Part shown: positions 36,537-46,182 of the stretch, one piece after another
Numbering within the stretch: position 1 is the stretch's first letter
Layout: every line of letters begins with the position of its first letter
Assembly: GCF_004138295.1 (NCBI RefSeq)
Contig: NZ_SCFM01000046.1
Location: 1 to 55,265, forward strand
DNA length: 55,265 nt
DNA from: Ectobacillus funiculus
Lineage (GTDB): Bacteria; Bacillota; Bacilli; Bacillales; Bacillaceae_G
Direction: 5' to 3'
Position numbers and translations under genes: made by a program
The notes under the pieces: model-generated
Told to the model about the DNA's origin: nothing
The model's database searches: none
What the model saw: the letters and a program-made list of their open reading frames with translations, nothing else

Positions 36537-37355
36537 TCAAGGAAAACGAGGGAATTGACCGAAATCTGGCTTGCGTTTTTCCTTAAACGCATCCCGTCCT
36601 TCTTTTGCTTCCTCCGTTGTGTAATACAATAATGTTGCATCTCCAGCAAATTGCTGAATACCTGCAAGACCGTCTGTATCTGCATTAAAGGCTGCTTTTA
36701 GGAAACGAATTGCTGTTGGACTTTTCTCTAAAATTTCCTCACACCATTTTACTGTTTCTTCTTCTAGCTGTTCAAGCGGAACCACTGTATTTACAAGGCC
36801 CATGTCCAGCGCTTCCTGCGCGTTATATTGACGGCATAAATACCAAATTTCACGCGCCTTTTTATGGCCAACAATACGAGCTAAATAACCTGATCCGTAG
36901 CCAGCATCGAAGCTACCTACCTTCGGTCCAGTCTGGCCAAATACCGCATTATCCGCTGCAATCGTTAGATCGCAGACGATGTGAAGAACGTGGCCTCCGC
37001 CAATTGCATATCCTGCTACCATTGCAATAACCGGTTTTGGAATCACACGGATTAAGCGTTGTAAATCAAGTACATTCAAACGAGGAATTTCGTCCTCTCC
37101 TACATATCCGCCGTGACCGCGTACCTTTTGGTCACCGCCGGAACAAAATGCACGACCGCCTTCACCTGTTAAAATGATCACACCAATAGAAGCGTCATCA
37201 CGCGCACGCGCAAATGCATCAATTAACTCAGACACTGTTTTTGGACGAAATGCGTTATGTACTTCTGGACGATTGATCGAAATTTTAGCGATACCGTTGT
37301 ATGTAGAATAAATAATATCTTCATACTTTCCTTGTTGTACCCATTCAAAAGCCAT
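36537..37355 (-). CDS. menB: 1,4-Dihydroxy-2-naphthoyl-CoA synthase MenB
   Basis: 272-aa crotonase-fold enzyme with [22 protein letters not shown] and [12 protein letters not shown] motifs specific to MenB. It closes the naphthoquinone ring from o-succinylbenzoyl-CoA. The menH stop is just upstream (one-base gap), and AGGAGG precedes the ATG. Confidence 0.96.
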   Translation of the reverse strand: MAFEWVQQGKYEDIIYSTYNGIAKISINRPEVHNAFRPKTVSELIDAFARARDDASIGVIILTGEGGRAFCSGGDQKVRGHGGYVGEDEIPRLNVLDLQRLIRVIPKPVIAMVAGYAIGGGHVLHIVCDLTIAADNAVFGQTGPKVGSFDAGYGSGYLARIVGHKKAREIWYLCRQYNAQEALDMGLVNTVVPLEQLEEETVKWCEEILEKSPTAIRFLKAAFNADTDGLAGIQQFAGDATLLYYTTEEAKEGRDAFKEKRKPDFGQFPRFP

Positions 37356-37356
37356 G

Positions 37357-38184
37357 TTATAAACCTCCTTCTAAATATTGTGCTTGGAAAAAGCTCCTTA
37401 CTATTGTATCAAACTTTTCTGGTTGTTCCACATGAATTGTATGACCCGCACCAGAAACTTGTACAAATTCAGCATTAGGAAGCCGCTGCTCCATACATTG
37501 TAAAATACGGAGAAACTTTTCGTCATATTCTCCCCCAAGCAATAAAACGGGCATGCACAGCCTATGCAAGGAACTCCACCAAGAGGGCTGCATTCCCGTC
37601 CCCATACCGCGCAAGCTATTTGCTAAACCGAGCGGGTTATTTTGCAAACGCTGCTGCCGCATTTGTTCCCTCACAGAATAGGGCAGCTGCTGTTGAGAGG
37701 CAAACAAGGGGATATTCTCCCACCTCTCCACAAAAGCCTCTAGACCATGCTCCATGATAAAATCTGCCTGCTGCTGATCTTGCCGCTTGCGTTCCTCGCG
37801 CTCCTCTTCACTTTCTAAACCCGGGGTGCAGCTCTCAAGCACAAGCGACCGTACCCGTTCTGCATATAAAGAAGCAATCGTAATAGCAAGCCGTCCCCCC
37901 ATTGAATAGCCGAGCACATGCGCCTGTTTTATCTTTAAAGCATCAAGAAGGGCAATCATATCAGCAGCAGTCTGTTCAATGCTGTAACGCGCCCAATCGC
38001 TCGGGCTGTCCGTTTTCCCATGACCCGGCAGGTCAACAGTAATGACCTGTAAGTCATGGCTCCACAAGGGAAGAAAGCGGCGCCACACATCTTTACTTCC
38101 GGTAAAGCCATGCAGCAGTAAAAGCGCGTCACCGCTTCCTGTAATTTCATATTCATAATGCATGCCACCAAGCTTAATCAGCAT
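37357..38184 (-). CDS. menH: SHCHC synthase MenH
   Basis: 275-aa alpha/beta hydrolase. LLLHGFTGS oxyanion motif, GYSMGG nucleophile elbow and [11 protein letters not shown] histidine motif are present. It removes pyruvate from SEPHCHC in menaquinone synthesis. It overlaps the end of menD by 11 bases. Confidence 0.88.
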   Translation of the reverse strand: MLIKLGGMHYEYEITGSGDALLLLHGFTGSKDVWRRFLPLWSHDLQVITVDLPGHGKTDSPSDWARYSIEQTAADMIALLDALKIKQAHVLGYSMGGRLAITIASLYAERVRSLVLESCTPGLESEEEREERKRQDQQQADFIMEHGLEAFVERWENIPLFASQQQLPYSVREQMRQQRLQNNPLGLANSLRGMGTGMQPSWWSSLHRLCMPVLLLGGEYDEKFLRILQCMEQRLPNAEFVQVSGAGHTIHVEQPEKFDTIVRSFFQAQYLEGGL

Positions 38185-39937
38185 TACGGTTCCCTCGCAG
38201 CCTCTCTGTTACAGACGTGGAAATGGTTGCCCACAAAGCACGATGCATTTGCAGATTGGATTCACGGTTTGTACGAATCTCAATCACATGTAAGCCGTTA
38301 GAGGAAATGCCGTTAGCTACTGCACTCCGGAATTGCTCCCATGTTTTTGGACGGCTGAAAACCCCATGATACATGTTGACAACATGCTCGTAATCAAGTC
38401 CGAGCGGCGTTCCAAATAGTGCTTCAAAATGCTTCTTCTCTGCATATTGCGGCAAAAACGAAAAAATCCCCCCGCCATCATTGTTAATCACAACGATTGT
38501 CGCATTTAAGTTGTGCAGTTTTGCCGCCAATAATCCATTTAAGTCATGATAAAAAGACAAATCGCCAAGGACAAGCACAAGCGGCTCATAATGCGTACTA
38601 GCACCTAAAGCGGTCGAAACAGTTCCATCAATTCCGTTCACGCCGCGGTTGGCCAAAATGTTGATCTTTTTATCTCTCGTCAAAAAGAAAGTGTCCACGT
38701 CTCGAATCGGCATGCTGTTACCTACAAAGAGTGCCGATTGATCCGGTAATACATCTGCCAGCTCCATCATCACACGCCCTTCAAATGGCTCTTCATCCAA
38801 ACCAGCGTAGGATAGGTGCTCGCGTGCAAGTGCATTCAGCTCACGCCACATACGAAGCCAGGCTGTTTCCCTCTGATTTGCAGAAGCAAATGCGGTTAAT
38901 TGTCTGCAAACAGAGACCTCGTCCGCATATATCATCTCGGATGCAATTAAAGCAGGGTCACGCCAGCCCCCTTTTTCAATCACGAGATGGACTGCTGACG
39001 TTCTGGACTGTATATACTGTGTTAATGCTTTCGAAACAGGCATAGCTCCAAAACGAATGATGATGTCCGGCTGCAAATTCTGAATCTCCTCATTACGCAA
39101 GAAGGCATCATAGCACTCTAACACATTTTCTTTCTCGTGCTTACCGCTGCGCACATTAGAGAGCGGATCTGCCAAAATTGGGTATTGATATGCTGCGGCG
39201 AAGGCAGCAACCTCTTCAGCAAACGAAGGATCATTCATTTCACCGCAGACAATCAGCCCCTTTTCCATAGATGCAAAACGTTTACTTAGCGATCCCGCAT
39301 GGAAGGGTGGAAGGACTGAATTCCCAAACGTAACAGATGTATACTGATTCGCGCGCCCAGCCTTCCCTCCTTCCCAAAGATTTGGCAGAGAGAAATTCGG
39401 AATAAGCGGCTCCCGAAGCGGAAAATTCATATGAACAGGACCGCTTGGCGCCCCGTTCATGACAGCAATGGCTCTTGCCGTCGTCGTACGAACGTATTGA
39501 TACATTCGTTCTGATGCTTCAGGCAACGCCATTTCGATAAACTCCTTCGTAAAGGATCCAAACAAGTTCAGCTGATTCATGGCTTGCGGCGCCCCTACAT
39601 CTCTCAGCTCGTGCGGTCGATCGGCCGTTAGAATCAGCAGCGGCACACGGGAGTGAAATGCTTCACTTACAGCCGGCCAATAATTGGCTGCCGCTGTACC
39701 AGATGTACAAAGAATAGCTACAGGCCTCCTCTTTGCCTTGGCAATGCCAAGCGCAAAATAAGCAGCCGATCGCTCATCCACATGTACATAGGTTTTCATG
39801 CTTTCATGCTCTGCCATTAGCATAGCTAACGGCGTTGAGCGGGAACCGGGGCTGATGACGGTTTCGCACACGCCAAGACGTGTTAACTCATCAACAAAAG
39901 CCCCTAAATAATAGGATAACGCTTCTGTATAGCTCAT
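38174..39937 (-). CDS. menD: SEPHCHC synthase MenD
   Basis: 587-aa thiamine-diphosphate enzyme: [10 protein letters not shown] at the N-terminus, [12 protein letters not shown] with the catalytic Glu, and the [10 protein letters not shown] and [10 protein letters not shown] cofactor segments. It joins 2-oxoglutarate to isochorismate. It overlaps menF by four bases. Confidence 0.96.
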   Translation of the reverse strand: MSYTEALSYYLGAFVDELTRLGVCETVISPGSRSTPLAMLMAEHESMKTYVHVDERSAAYFALGIAKAKRRPVAILCTSGTAAANYWPAVSEAFHSRVPLLILTADRPHELRDVGAPQAMNQLNLFGSFTKEFIEMALPEASERMYQYVRTTTARAIAVMNGAPSGPVHMNFPLREPLIPNFSLPNLWEGGKAGRANQYTSVTFGNSVLPPFHAGSLSKRFASMEKGLIVCGEMNDPSFAEEVAAFAAAYQYPILADPLSNVRSGKHEKENVLECYDAFLRNEEIQNLQPDIIIRFGAMPVSKALTQYIQSRTSAVHLVIEKGGWRDPALIASEMIYADEVSVCRQLTAFASANQRETAWLRMWRELNALAREHLSYAGLDEEPFEGRVMMELADVLPDQSALFVGNSMPIRDVDTFFLTRDKKINILANRGVNGIDGTVSTALGASTHYEPLVLVLGDLSFYHDLNGLLAAKLHNLNATIVVINNDGGGIFSFLPQYAEKKHFEALFGTPLGLDYEHVVNMYHGVFSRPKTWEQFRSAVANGISSNGLHVIEIRTNRESNLQMHRALWATISTSVTERLRGNRNAD

Positions 39938-41331
39938 TTCATACTTCCTCCTAATGCGGATAGCATAGGTTTGAACTTCATTTTTGTTTCTTCATACTCC
40001 ATGTGCGGCTGTGAGCTTTCTACAATACCGCACCCTGCAAACAAGGAAGCATTCGCCCCCCGTATAAGTGCAGAACGAATCCCAACCGCAAACTCTCCAT
40101 TTCCCTTATAGTCAATCCAACCAATTGGACCTGCATACAAACCGCGGTCTAGATCTTCTTGTTCACGAATCAGCTCCATCGCCTCTTCGCGCGGGGTACC
40201 TCCCAGAGCAGGAGTGGGGTGCAATTTCTCTACCATTTCAAACAAATTGCACACCCCCCTCCCTTCTACTGGCGTATAGAGATGAATTAGGTTCTTTGTC
40301 CTCATAACTCCGGGCTGATGCGGAATATTTACCTCAGTGCAAACGGATGTCATAACCTTACGGATCATATCTACAACATAGCGATGCTCTACTAAGTTTT
40401 TCTCATCCTGCAGCAGTTCTGCTGCATTCTGTTCATCCTCCTCTTCCGTATTGCCGCGTCCAATAGAACCGGCTAAGCACATAGAGGTGAACAATTGGTC
40501 TTCCTTTTTAACGAGCCTCTCAGGCGTTGCACCAAGAAAGCAGGTATCTTGATAATCAATTGAAAAAATATAGCAATCCGGCTGTCCGATGCGTAATGCT
40601 TGAACAATATGCGCCGAATCAAATTCATTTTCTGCTGTTAATCGCAATTCACGCGCTAATACAACCTTTTGCACACGTCCTTGCTTCATTTCACTTTGAA
40701 CGGCTTGAATTGCTTCCATCCAGCTTTTCGTTTGTACCTCATGTTGGCTAACAATAACGCTTCCTTGTTCTGACAAAGGCTGTCTGCTATGCTGGAGCAG
40801 CTGTTCCTCCATATTTTGCATACGCTCATACAGATCCTCTGCACAATCATCATGCCCTACAAGCTGATTAATTGTCAGCCAAGATTCTCCTTCCTTCATT
40901 GTAAGCAGGAAGGACGGCAATACTAAGACTGTATCGGAAAGCGTCTCCCAAAGCTGCGTTTTCTGCTTTAGCGGATCAAAGGAAAATCCGCCAAACAGCA
41001 GAGGTCCTGTCCCAAACGAATAGGCCGGTCCGTGCACAATGACACCATTTAGAAGCTGCTGCCATCGATTCTGCGTATCCTGAAAGCGCTTTTGAGAAGA
41101 ATTTGCTATAGTGAAAGCAGATCCAATTCCTGCGAAAACTATATGTTGTTCTGGATCGGACCAATAAAACCGCTCCGTGTACCCGAATTGTTTTGCGGCC
41201 GCATAAAAAAGAAGCGGATCTGTCCACTCTACCTTCTTTACGGCACTGACTAATACTTTCGTGTCTATTGCAGCTTGTTGTATAGCAGTAAGGAGCGATT
41301 GATGTAATCCCTTGTGTTCTGTTCGAAGCAC
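39934..41331 (-). CDS. menF: Isochorismate synthase MenF
   Basis: 465-aa chorismate-binding enzyme with the conserved C-terminal stretches [17 protein letters not shown], and [15 protein letters not shown]. It starts the menaquinone branch from chorismate. The start is GTG, eight bases after AAGGGGG. First gene of menF-D-H-B; menA lies divergently about 190 bases away. Confidence 0.94.
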   Translation of the reverse strand: MLRTEHKGLHQSLLTAIQQAAIDTKVLVSAVKKVEWTDPLLFYAAAKQFGYTERFYWSDPEQHIVFAGIGSAFTIANSSQKRFQDTQNRWQQLLNGVIVHGPAYSFGTGPLLFGGFSFDPLKQKTQLWETLSDTVLVLPSFLLTMKEGESWLTINQLVGHDDCAEDLYERMQNMEEQLLQHSRQPLSEQGSVIVSQHEVQTKSWMEAIQAVQSEMKQGRVQKVVLARELRLTAENEFDSAHIVQALRIGQPDCYIFSIDYQDTCFLGATPERLVKKEDQLFTSMCLAGSIGRGNTEEEDEQNAAELLQDEKNLVEHRYVVDMIRKVMTSVCTEVNIPHQPGVMRTKNLIHLYTPVEGRGVCNLFEMVEKLHPTPALGGTPREEAMELIREQEDLDRGLYAGPIGWIDYKGNGEFAVGIRSALIRGANASLFAGCGIVESSQPHMEYEETKMKFKPMLSALGGSMK

Positions 41332-41524
41332 TTTGATTTCCCCCTTACTCGGGTAAACATACTGAAATTACCCTTGTATTTTTAAGATACACCCCGAACG
41401 AAACCTGTGTCAATCTTTAGCATTTTTGCGGAAATTACAGCCTTCTGAAGGAAAACGTTGACACTGTATACGTCGGTTACCTAAACTTAATTTTGTACTT
41501 TATGTGACAAAAAGGAGGATTCTT

Positions 41525-42478
41525 ATGAATATGAAAATAGAAACGAACTCCTCTTTTACAGAGCCGAAAACAAAGCAGCGAAAAAGCTGGCATGTATGGT
41601 GGAACTTACTTCGTCCACATACGCTAACAGCTGCATTTATTCCGGTTTTTATCGGAACTGTTTATGCACTTCACATCGGAGGGATCGATAAGATAAATCT
41701 TCCTCTTTTTTTTATGATGCTTCTTGCCTGTATTCTCATACAAGCGGCAACGAATATGTTCAATGAATATTTCGATTATAAAAGAGGTTTGGATCATGAA
41801 GGCTCTGTAGGAATTGGAGGCGCGATTGTACGCGAAGGCATCCAAGCAAAAACAGTCTTATATTTGGCATATAGCTTCTTTGCTGCTTCTATGCTAATCG
41901 GCATTTACATTTGTATACATTCGAGCTGGTGGCTTGCCTTAATCGGTCTTCTTAGTATGGCCGTCGGTTATTTTTACACGGGCGGTCCTCTGCCAATTGC
42001 TTATACACCGTTTGGTGAAGTAACAGCTGGATTATTTATGGGCGTTATTATTATCGGGATCGCTTTCTTTATCCAAACAGGAACGATTGTACCGGAGATT
42101 ATCATCCTGTCGGTTCCAACCTCTATCTTAATTGGAGCTATTCTGCTTTCGAACAACATTCGCGATTTAGACGGGGATCAAGAAAATGGCCGTAAGACGC
42201 TGGCTATTCTCGTCGGGCGTCAAAATGCGATTCGCGTGCTAGCTGGGATGTTCATCATCTCTTATATTTGGTGTGTCGCACTTGTTTTTACAGGCATGGT
42301 ATCGGCTTGGATTTTTATCGTATTTCTGAGTATTCCTAAAGCAATCGCTGCGACAAAAGGCTTCATTGGCAAACGCATTCCGCTTGAAATGATGCCGGCA
42401 ATGAAAGCGACTGCGCAGACGAACACCATTTTTGGATTCCTGTTTGCACTTGGTTTATTATTGGATTATCTCTTTTAA
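41525..42478 (+). CDS. menA: 1,4-Dihydroxy-2-naphthoate polyprenyltransferase MenA
   Basis: 317-aa integral membrane UbiA-type prenyltransferase with about eight to nine helices. The Asp-rich motifs NMFNEYFDYKRG and NNIRDLDGDQENGRKT bind the prenyl diphosphate. It yields demethylmenaquinone. The ATG at 41525 follows AAAGGAGG. Divergent from menF, as in the B. cereus group. Confidence 0.93.
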   Translation: MNMKIETNSSFTEPKTKQRKSWHVWWNLLRPHTLTAAFIPVFIGTVYALHIGGIDKINLPLFFMMLLACILIQAATNMFNEYFDYKRGLDHEGSVGIGGAIVREGIQAKTVLYLAYSFFAASMLIGIYICIHSSWWLALIGLLSMAVGYFYTGGPLPIAYTPFGEVTAGLFMGVIIIGIAFFIQTGTIVPEIIILSVPTSILIGAILLSNNIRDLDGDQENGRKTLAILVGRQNAIRVLAGMFIISYIWCVALVFTGMVSAWIFIVFLSIPKAIAATKGFIGKRIPLEMMPAMKATAQTNTIFGFLFALGLLLDYLF

Positions 42479-42504
42479 AACGCAGGCCTTACCTGCGTTT
42501 TTTT
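42478..42504 (+). terminator. Terminator of menA
   Basis: AAACGCAGG pairs with CCTGCGTTT followed by further T residues. Confidence 0.82.
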
Positions 42505-42628
42505 ACACTTTAGGAGGATAAAATTCCAACTGGAAGCGTATTGAATCGTTAGAAAGTTTTAGAAATAAAGTGTAAATACAGCTATGCTTCTCTCTTTGCC
42601 TAACGGCTCGCCAATCAACGAATTTTAG
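42503..42628 (-). repeat. Terminator-linked repeat, copy 13 (full, minus orientation)
   Basis: The tail (ACACTTTAGGAGGATAAAATTCC) begins in the T tract of the menA terminator; the head (ACGGCTCGCCAATCAACG) is at the right. It lies upstream of the YteA-like gene. Confidence 0.78.
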
Positions 42629-42726
42629 CAACCGAATTGAATGTTGGCTTACACGCTTCCCTTCCTTATATTTTTAGCAAAATGGTTCATACTACAAAAG
42701 AGATTACACAGAGGAAGGTGACCAGT

Positions 42727-43467
42727 ATGCTTTCTCAACAACAGCTGGACGAGTTCAAAGCAACGCTGCTCCATGAAGAAAAAGAACTGGAATACAGCAT
42801 TCAAATGCATCACAATAACGATAAAGATGGCATGCGCGACGCTACAAGTGAGCTTTCTCTATACGACAACCACCCAGGCGATACAGCGACCGATTTATTT
42901 GAGCGAGAAAAGGATTTTGGCATCATTGAATTTCGTGAAAAGCAACTAGCGGATGTAAGATATGCATTAGAAAAGATCGAAAATGGCACATATGGTATTT
43001 GCGAGGTATCTGGCGAAGAGATTCCTTTTGAGCGTTTAGAAGCTATGCCGACTGCTACAACGCTGATAGAACATACACATAATAAGCTCCGATTGGATAT
43101 ACGTCCAGTTGAGGAAGAGGTGTTGTACCCGCCTTTCGGTATTCATGATATGGACAACAAAAGGGAAAATGTTGCGTATGATTCCGAGGATAGCTGGCAG
43201 GATGTAGCGAATTACGGAACATCGGAGACGCCTTCTGATTTTGAAAGACGCGATAGTAAGCACTATAACTCCATGTTTAATGAATCTGATGAGCCCATAG
43301 GATATGTAGAGTCATTTGAAAACTTCATCGGAACAGATATATATGGAAAAAATCCACAGGTCTACCCTGGAGACGACCATGAGCTGTATGAAGATATGAT
43401 TGATGACTACGACGAGCAAGCCTATCGAGGAGACCTCTCAGAAAACAGTTATTATCCGAGACAATAG
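42727..43467 (+). CDS. DksA/TraR-like protein of the YteA family
   Basis: 246 aa. The N-terminal half resembles the YteA/DksA coiled-coil (MLSQQQLDEFKATLLHEEKEL, then EREKDFGIIEFREKQL). The zinc-finger region (YGICEVSGEEIPFERLEAMP) keeps only one cysteine, so zinc is probably not bound. The C-terminal 100 residues are very acidic, with many Asp, Glu and Tyr. YteA-type proteins are sporulation-associated in Bacillus (recollection). The ATG at 42727 follows GAGGAAGGTG; the longer upstream frame enters the repeat region. Confidence 0.8.
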   Translation: MLSQQQLDEFKATLLHEEKELEYSIQMHHNNDKDGMRDATSELSLYDNHPGDTATDLFEREKDFGIIEFREKQLADVRYALEKIENGTYGICEVSGEEIPFERLEAMPTATTLIEHTHNKLRLDIRPVEEEVLYPPFGIHDMDNKRENVAYDSEDSWQDVANYGTSETPSDFERRDSKHYNSMFNESDEPIGYVESFENFIGTDIYGKNPQVYPGDDHELYEDMIDDYDEQAYRGDLSENSYYPRQ

Positions 43468-43532
43468 GACAGTTGTTTCAAACAATATGAACGATACACC
43501 TTTCAATATAGTTGCTTGCCATAATACAAAAA

Positions 43533-43556
43533 GAGCATTCCATTACTGGAATGCTC
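43533..43556 (-). terminator. Terminator of the cold-shock gene
   Basis: GAGCATTCCA pairs perfectly with TGGAATGCTC across a short loop, followed by T residues on the minus strand. Confidence 0.8.
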
Positions 43557-43565
43557 ATTATCTTA

Positions 43566-43766
43566 TTACTTCTTTACTACGTTAGCAGCTTGTGGTCCGC
43601 GGTTTCCTTCAACAACTTCGAAAGAAACTTCTTGGCCTTCTTCTAAAGTTTTGAATCCTTCTCCTTGGATTGCGGAGAAGTGAACGAATACGTCGTTTCC
43701 GTCTTCTGCTTGGATAAATCCGTAACCTTTTTCACCGTTAAACCATTTTACTTTACCTACTTGCAT
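43566..43766 (-). CDS. Cold-shock protein (CspA/CspB type)
   Basis: 66-aa OB-fold protein with RNP1 (KGYGFIQ) and RNP2 (DVFVHF). It binds single-stranded RNA/DNA and acts as an RNA chaperone. The ATG at 43766 follows AGGAGGT. A promoter about 160 bases upstream gives a long 5' leader, as is typical of csp genes. Confidence 0.94.
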   Translation of the reverse strand: MQVGKVKWFNGEKGYGFIQAEDGNDVFVHFSAIQGEGFKTLEEGQEVSFEVVEGNRGPQAANVVKK

Positions 43767-43927
43767 TGTAGTACCTCCTAAATATAAGAAAAAAATGAAA
43801 CTATTTACCCCACATATAGGAGGATATAAAGAAAACGATCTGTTCCAAGCATGTGACGAAAACATCAAACCATGGGTAAAGACGTGCTTTATTTCCGAAA
43901 GACTATATGTAGTTCAATAGTTACTTT

Positions 43928-43957
43928 AATTTATCATGAAAACGTATATTCAGTCAA
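43928..43957 (-). promoter_or_regulatory. Sigma-A promoter of the cold-shock gene
   Basis: TTGACT (43957-43952), 18-base spacer, TAAATT (43933-43928) on the minus strand. It implies a 5' leader of about 155 bases before the csp start codon, the usual site of cold-shock thermoregulation. Confidence 0.55.
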
Positions 43958-44087
43958 CTGAAAACTACGGATTGAATTGTAAAAAATAACAAAAAATTCA
44001 TTCCACTCTTACTGTCTTTTCGATAAAATGGAGATATACATACAGGATAATAGGCAGGGCAGCAAACAACAGGAGAGGTGAATTAAA

Positions 44088-44873
44088 ATGAAGGCACATG
44101 AAATTGATTACAAGCTTTACGGAGATGACATGCAATTCGTCGAAATTGAGTTAGATCCTCGTGAGAGCGTCATCGCAGAAGCTGGTGCGATGATGATGAT
44201 GGAAGATGGCATTGACATGGAAACAGTGTTTGGTGACGGCTCTGAGCCAAAAGGACTGTTTGGAAAATTAATGGGTGCTGGAAAACGAATGGTAACTGGC
44301 GAAAGCTTGTTTATGACTGTTTTTACAAATAACAGTAGCGTGAAACGCCGTGTATCCTTTGCAGCATCCTACCCAGGAAAAATTGTTCCAGTAGACTTAA
44401 CGCAATACGGCGAAAAGATTATTTGTCAAAAGGATGCATTTCTTTGCGCAGCAAAAGGAGTCTCTATCGACATTGAGTTCACAAAAAAGCTGGGCACAGG
44501 CTTCTTTGGCGGGGAAGGCTTCATTATGCAAAAGCTTGAAGGTGATGGCTTGGCTTTTATGCATGCTGGAGGAACAATATACAAACGTGACCTGCAGCCA
44601 GGAGAACGTCTCCGTATTGATACAGGCTGCCTTGTAGCAATGACAAAGACAATCAACTACGATATCCAATTTGTCGGCAATGTGAAAACAGCTTTATTCG
44701 GTGGAGAAGGACTATTCTTTGCCACATTAGAAGGTCCAGGTACTGTCTGGATTCAATCCTTAACCCTCAGCCGTTTAGCGCAGCGTATCGCTGGCTCCGC
44801 AGCAGGTGTTAAAGGCGGTGGAGAAGGCAGTGTTCTTGGAGGAATCGGTCGTATGTTAGATGGGATCGATTAA
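44088..44873 (+). CDS. AIM24/TIGR00266 family protein
   Basis: 261 aa, of the TIGR00266 (AIM24) family of beta-rich proteins: [15 protein letters not shown] near residue 28, [14 protein letters not shown] and [15 protein letters not shown] repeats, and a Gly-rich C-terminus. Widespread in bacteria, function not established. AGGAGAGG precedes the ATG. Single gene with its own terminator. Confidence 0.87.
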   Translation: MKAHEIDYKLYGDDMQFVEIELDPRESVIAEAGAMMMMEDGIDMETVFGDGSEPKGLFGKLMGAGKRMVTGESLFMTVFTNNSSVKRRVSFAASYPGKIVPVDLTQYGEKIICQKDAFLCAAKGVSIDIEFTKKLGTGFFGGEGFIMQKLEGDGLAFMHAGGTIYKRDLQPGERLRIDTGCLVAMTKTINYDIQFVGNVKTALFGGEGLFFATLEGPGTVWIQSLTLSRLAQRIAGSAAGVKGGGEGSVLGGIGRMLDGID

Positions 44874-44878
44874 CAAAG

Positions 44879-44908
44879 CGAACCAGCATCGAAAGCGATG
44901 CTGGTTCG
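44879..44908 (+). terminator. Terminator of the AIM24 gene
   Basis: CGAACCAGCATCG pairs perfectly with CGATGCTGGTTCG, then TTTCATATTT. Confidence 0.82.
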
Positions 44909-44918
44909 TTTCATATTT

Positions 44919-45042
44919 CACTGTAAGAAAGTATAATTTCCAGCTGGAAGATCCTTCGATGTAGCAGGAAATTTTAGCAATACAGTATAGATGTAACTAT
45001 GCCCCCGTCTTCGCCCAAGTACAGGACTCGCCACAGTTTTCT
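44919..45042 (-). repeat. Terminator-linked repeat, copy 14 (full, minus orientation)
   Basis: The tail (CACTGTAAGAAAGTATAATT) starts ten bases after the AIM24 terminator stem; the head (GGACTCGCCACAGTTTTCT) is at the right, before the lipase gene. Confidence 0.82.
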
Positions 45043-45194
45043 CCCGCCCATTCTCATCGATTGATATGTTTTTTTAAAAGCAAGTACAGCTTTGTCAGGT
45101 TGGGCTCCAGCATCCAGTCTGCATGATTGCCTCTGTCTCCTCATATATTGGATAGTGTTTGCGCATCACGATATAGGGCTAAGGGGGGTCCAAT

Positions 45195-45920
45195 ATGTTA
45201 TTTTCAGCCGCCGACAAAGAGCTCGCCATGCTTCTGGCTGACTGCTGCGAGTTAACGTATGAACAGTACAAACAAAACGGTGTATTTCAACCGCCAAAAG
45301 GCTTTCAGCATATATGCGGTTTTCAAGCCCAAGCCATCGGAACAACGGAATGGTTCGGCTTTATTGCCGAATCAGAACAAGAGATTGTTGTCGCATTTCG
45401 CGGGACACAGTCCGACACTGATTGGATTGCCGATTCTCTCATCAACCAGCGTATCTATCCGTACACAGCAAACAGCGGTCTCGTTCACAGTGGCTTTCTT
45501 TCTATCTACGAAACGTGTCGTGATTCTATTATGGAAACGCTTGTCACGCTTCCAAAGCAAAAAAGATTACTTGTAACCGGTCATAGTCTAGGAGGCGCTC
45601 TTGCCATCCTCCATATGCTTGATGCTAGAGTAAATACTTCATTTGCAGATTATATGATGTATAATTTCGCTGCCCCCAAAACAGGCGATATCGCTTTCCG
45701 CAACTACTACAATTTACAGGTCTCCAAAACCTTCCGGATTGTCAATCTTTTTGATGTGGTCCCACTCCTCCCGCCACACAAGATTAAGTTTGAAAAAGCA
45801 TCTCAAGAATATGAATATTTTCATGTTAACAATAGCATCACATTTACCTCAAACCTTGGATCTATATCTAAAAATCATCACATTACCACCTATAAGTCGG
45901 CAATTGAACGCTGGCCATGA
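45195..45920 (+). CDS. Lipase class 3 family protein
   Basis: 241-aa alpha/beta hydrolase of the class 3 lipase type. The nucleophile Ser131 is in GHSLGG, Asp187 in NLFDVVP and the histidine at about 228-229 in KNHHITTY; AFRGTQSDTDW precedes as the oxyanion part. No signal peptide is visible, so it is probably intracellular. Substrate unknown. Starts after AAGGGGGG. Confidence 0.86.
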   Translation: MLFSAADKELAMLLADCCELTYEQYKQNGVFQPPKGFQHICGFQAQAIGTTEWFGFIAESEQEIVVAFRGTQSDTDWIADSLINQRIYPYTANSGLVHSGFLSIYETCRDSIMETLVTLPKQKRLLVTGHSLGGALAILHMLDARVNTSFADYMMYNFAAPKTGDIAFRNYYNLQVSKTFRIVNLFDVVPLLPPHKIKFEKASQEYEYFHVNNSITFTSNLGSISKNHHITTYKSAIERWP

Positions 45921-45970
45921 AAGGTAGACGACATCCTCAAACAGTTTGCCAAATAGAGATAGATATCCCC

Positions 45971-46103
45971 AGAAACCTCGCCGATTGGCGAGCCTGTCCT
46001 TGGGCGAAGACAGAAGCGTAGTTGCACTTGCACTGTATTCCTAAAGTTCACAATTATGTAAAATGAACTTCTAGCTGGAAATTCATACTTTCCTATAGTA
46101 CAA
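45971..46103 (+). repeat. Terminator-linked repeat, copy 15 (full)
   Basis: From AGAAACCTCGCCGATTGGCG to CTTTCCTATAGTA, abutting the glgP terminator; lies between convergent lipase and glgP. Confidence 0.83.
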
Positions 46104-46104
46104 C

Positions 46105-46135
46105 AAATAACCCGCGCTATCGACGCGGGTTATTT
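46105..46135. terminator. Terminator of the glg operon (bidirectional)
   Basis: AAATAACCCGCG pairs perfectly with CGCGGGTTATTT; it lies between convergent lipase and glgP. Confidence 0.75.
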
Positions 46136-46182
46136 ACATTGATTTTCTCCTATAGAGATAATCAGTATCCAAAATTCTGTAT

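Noticed and set aside
2893-46103. Reading the dispersed repeats as a CRISPR array
   Set aside because: Copies are 120-135 bp, kilobases apart and separated by genes; no cas genes are present.
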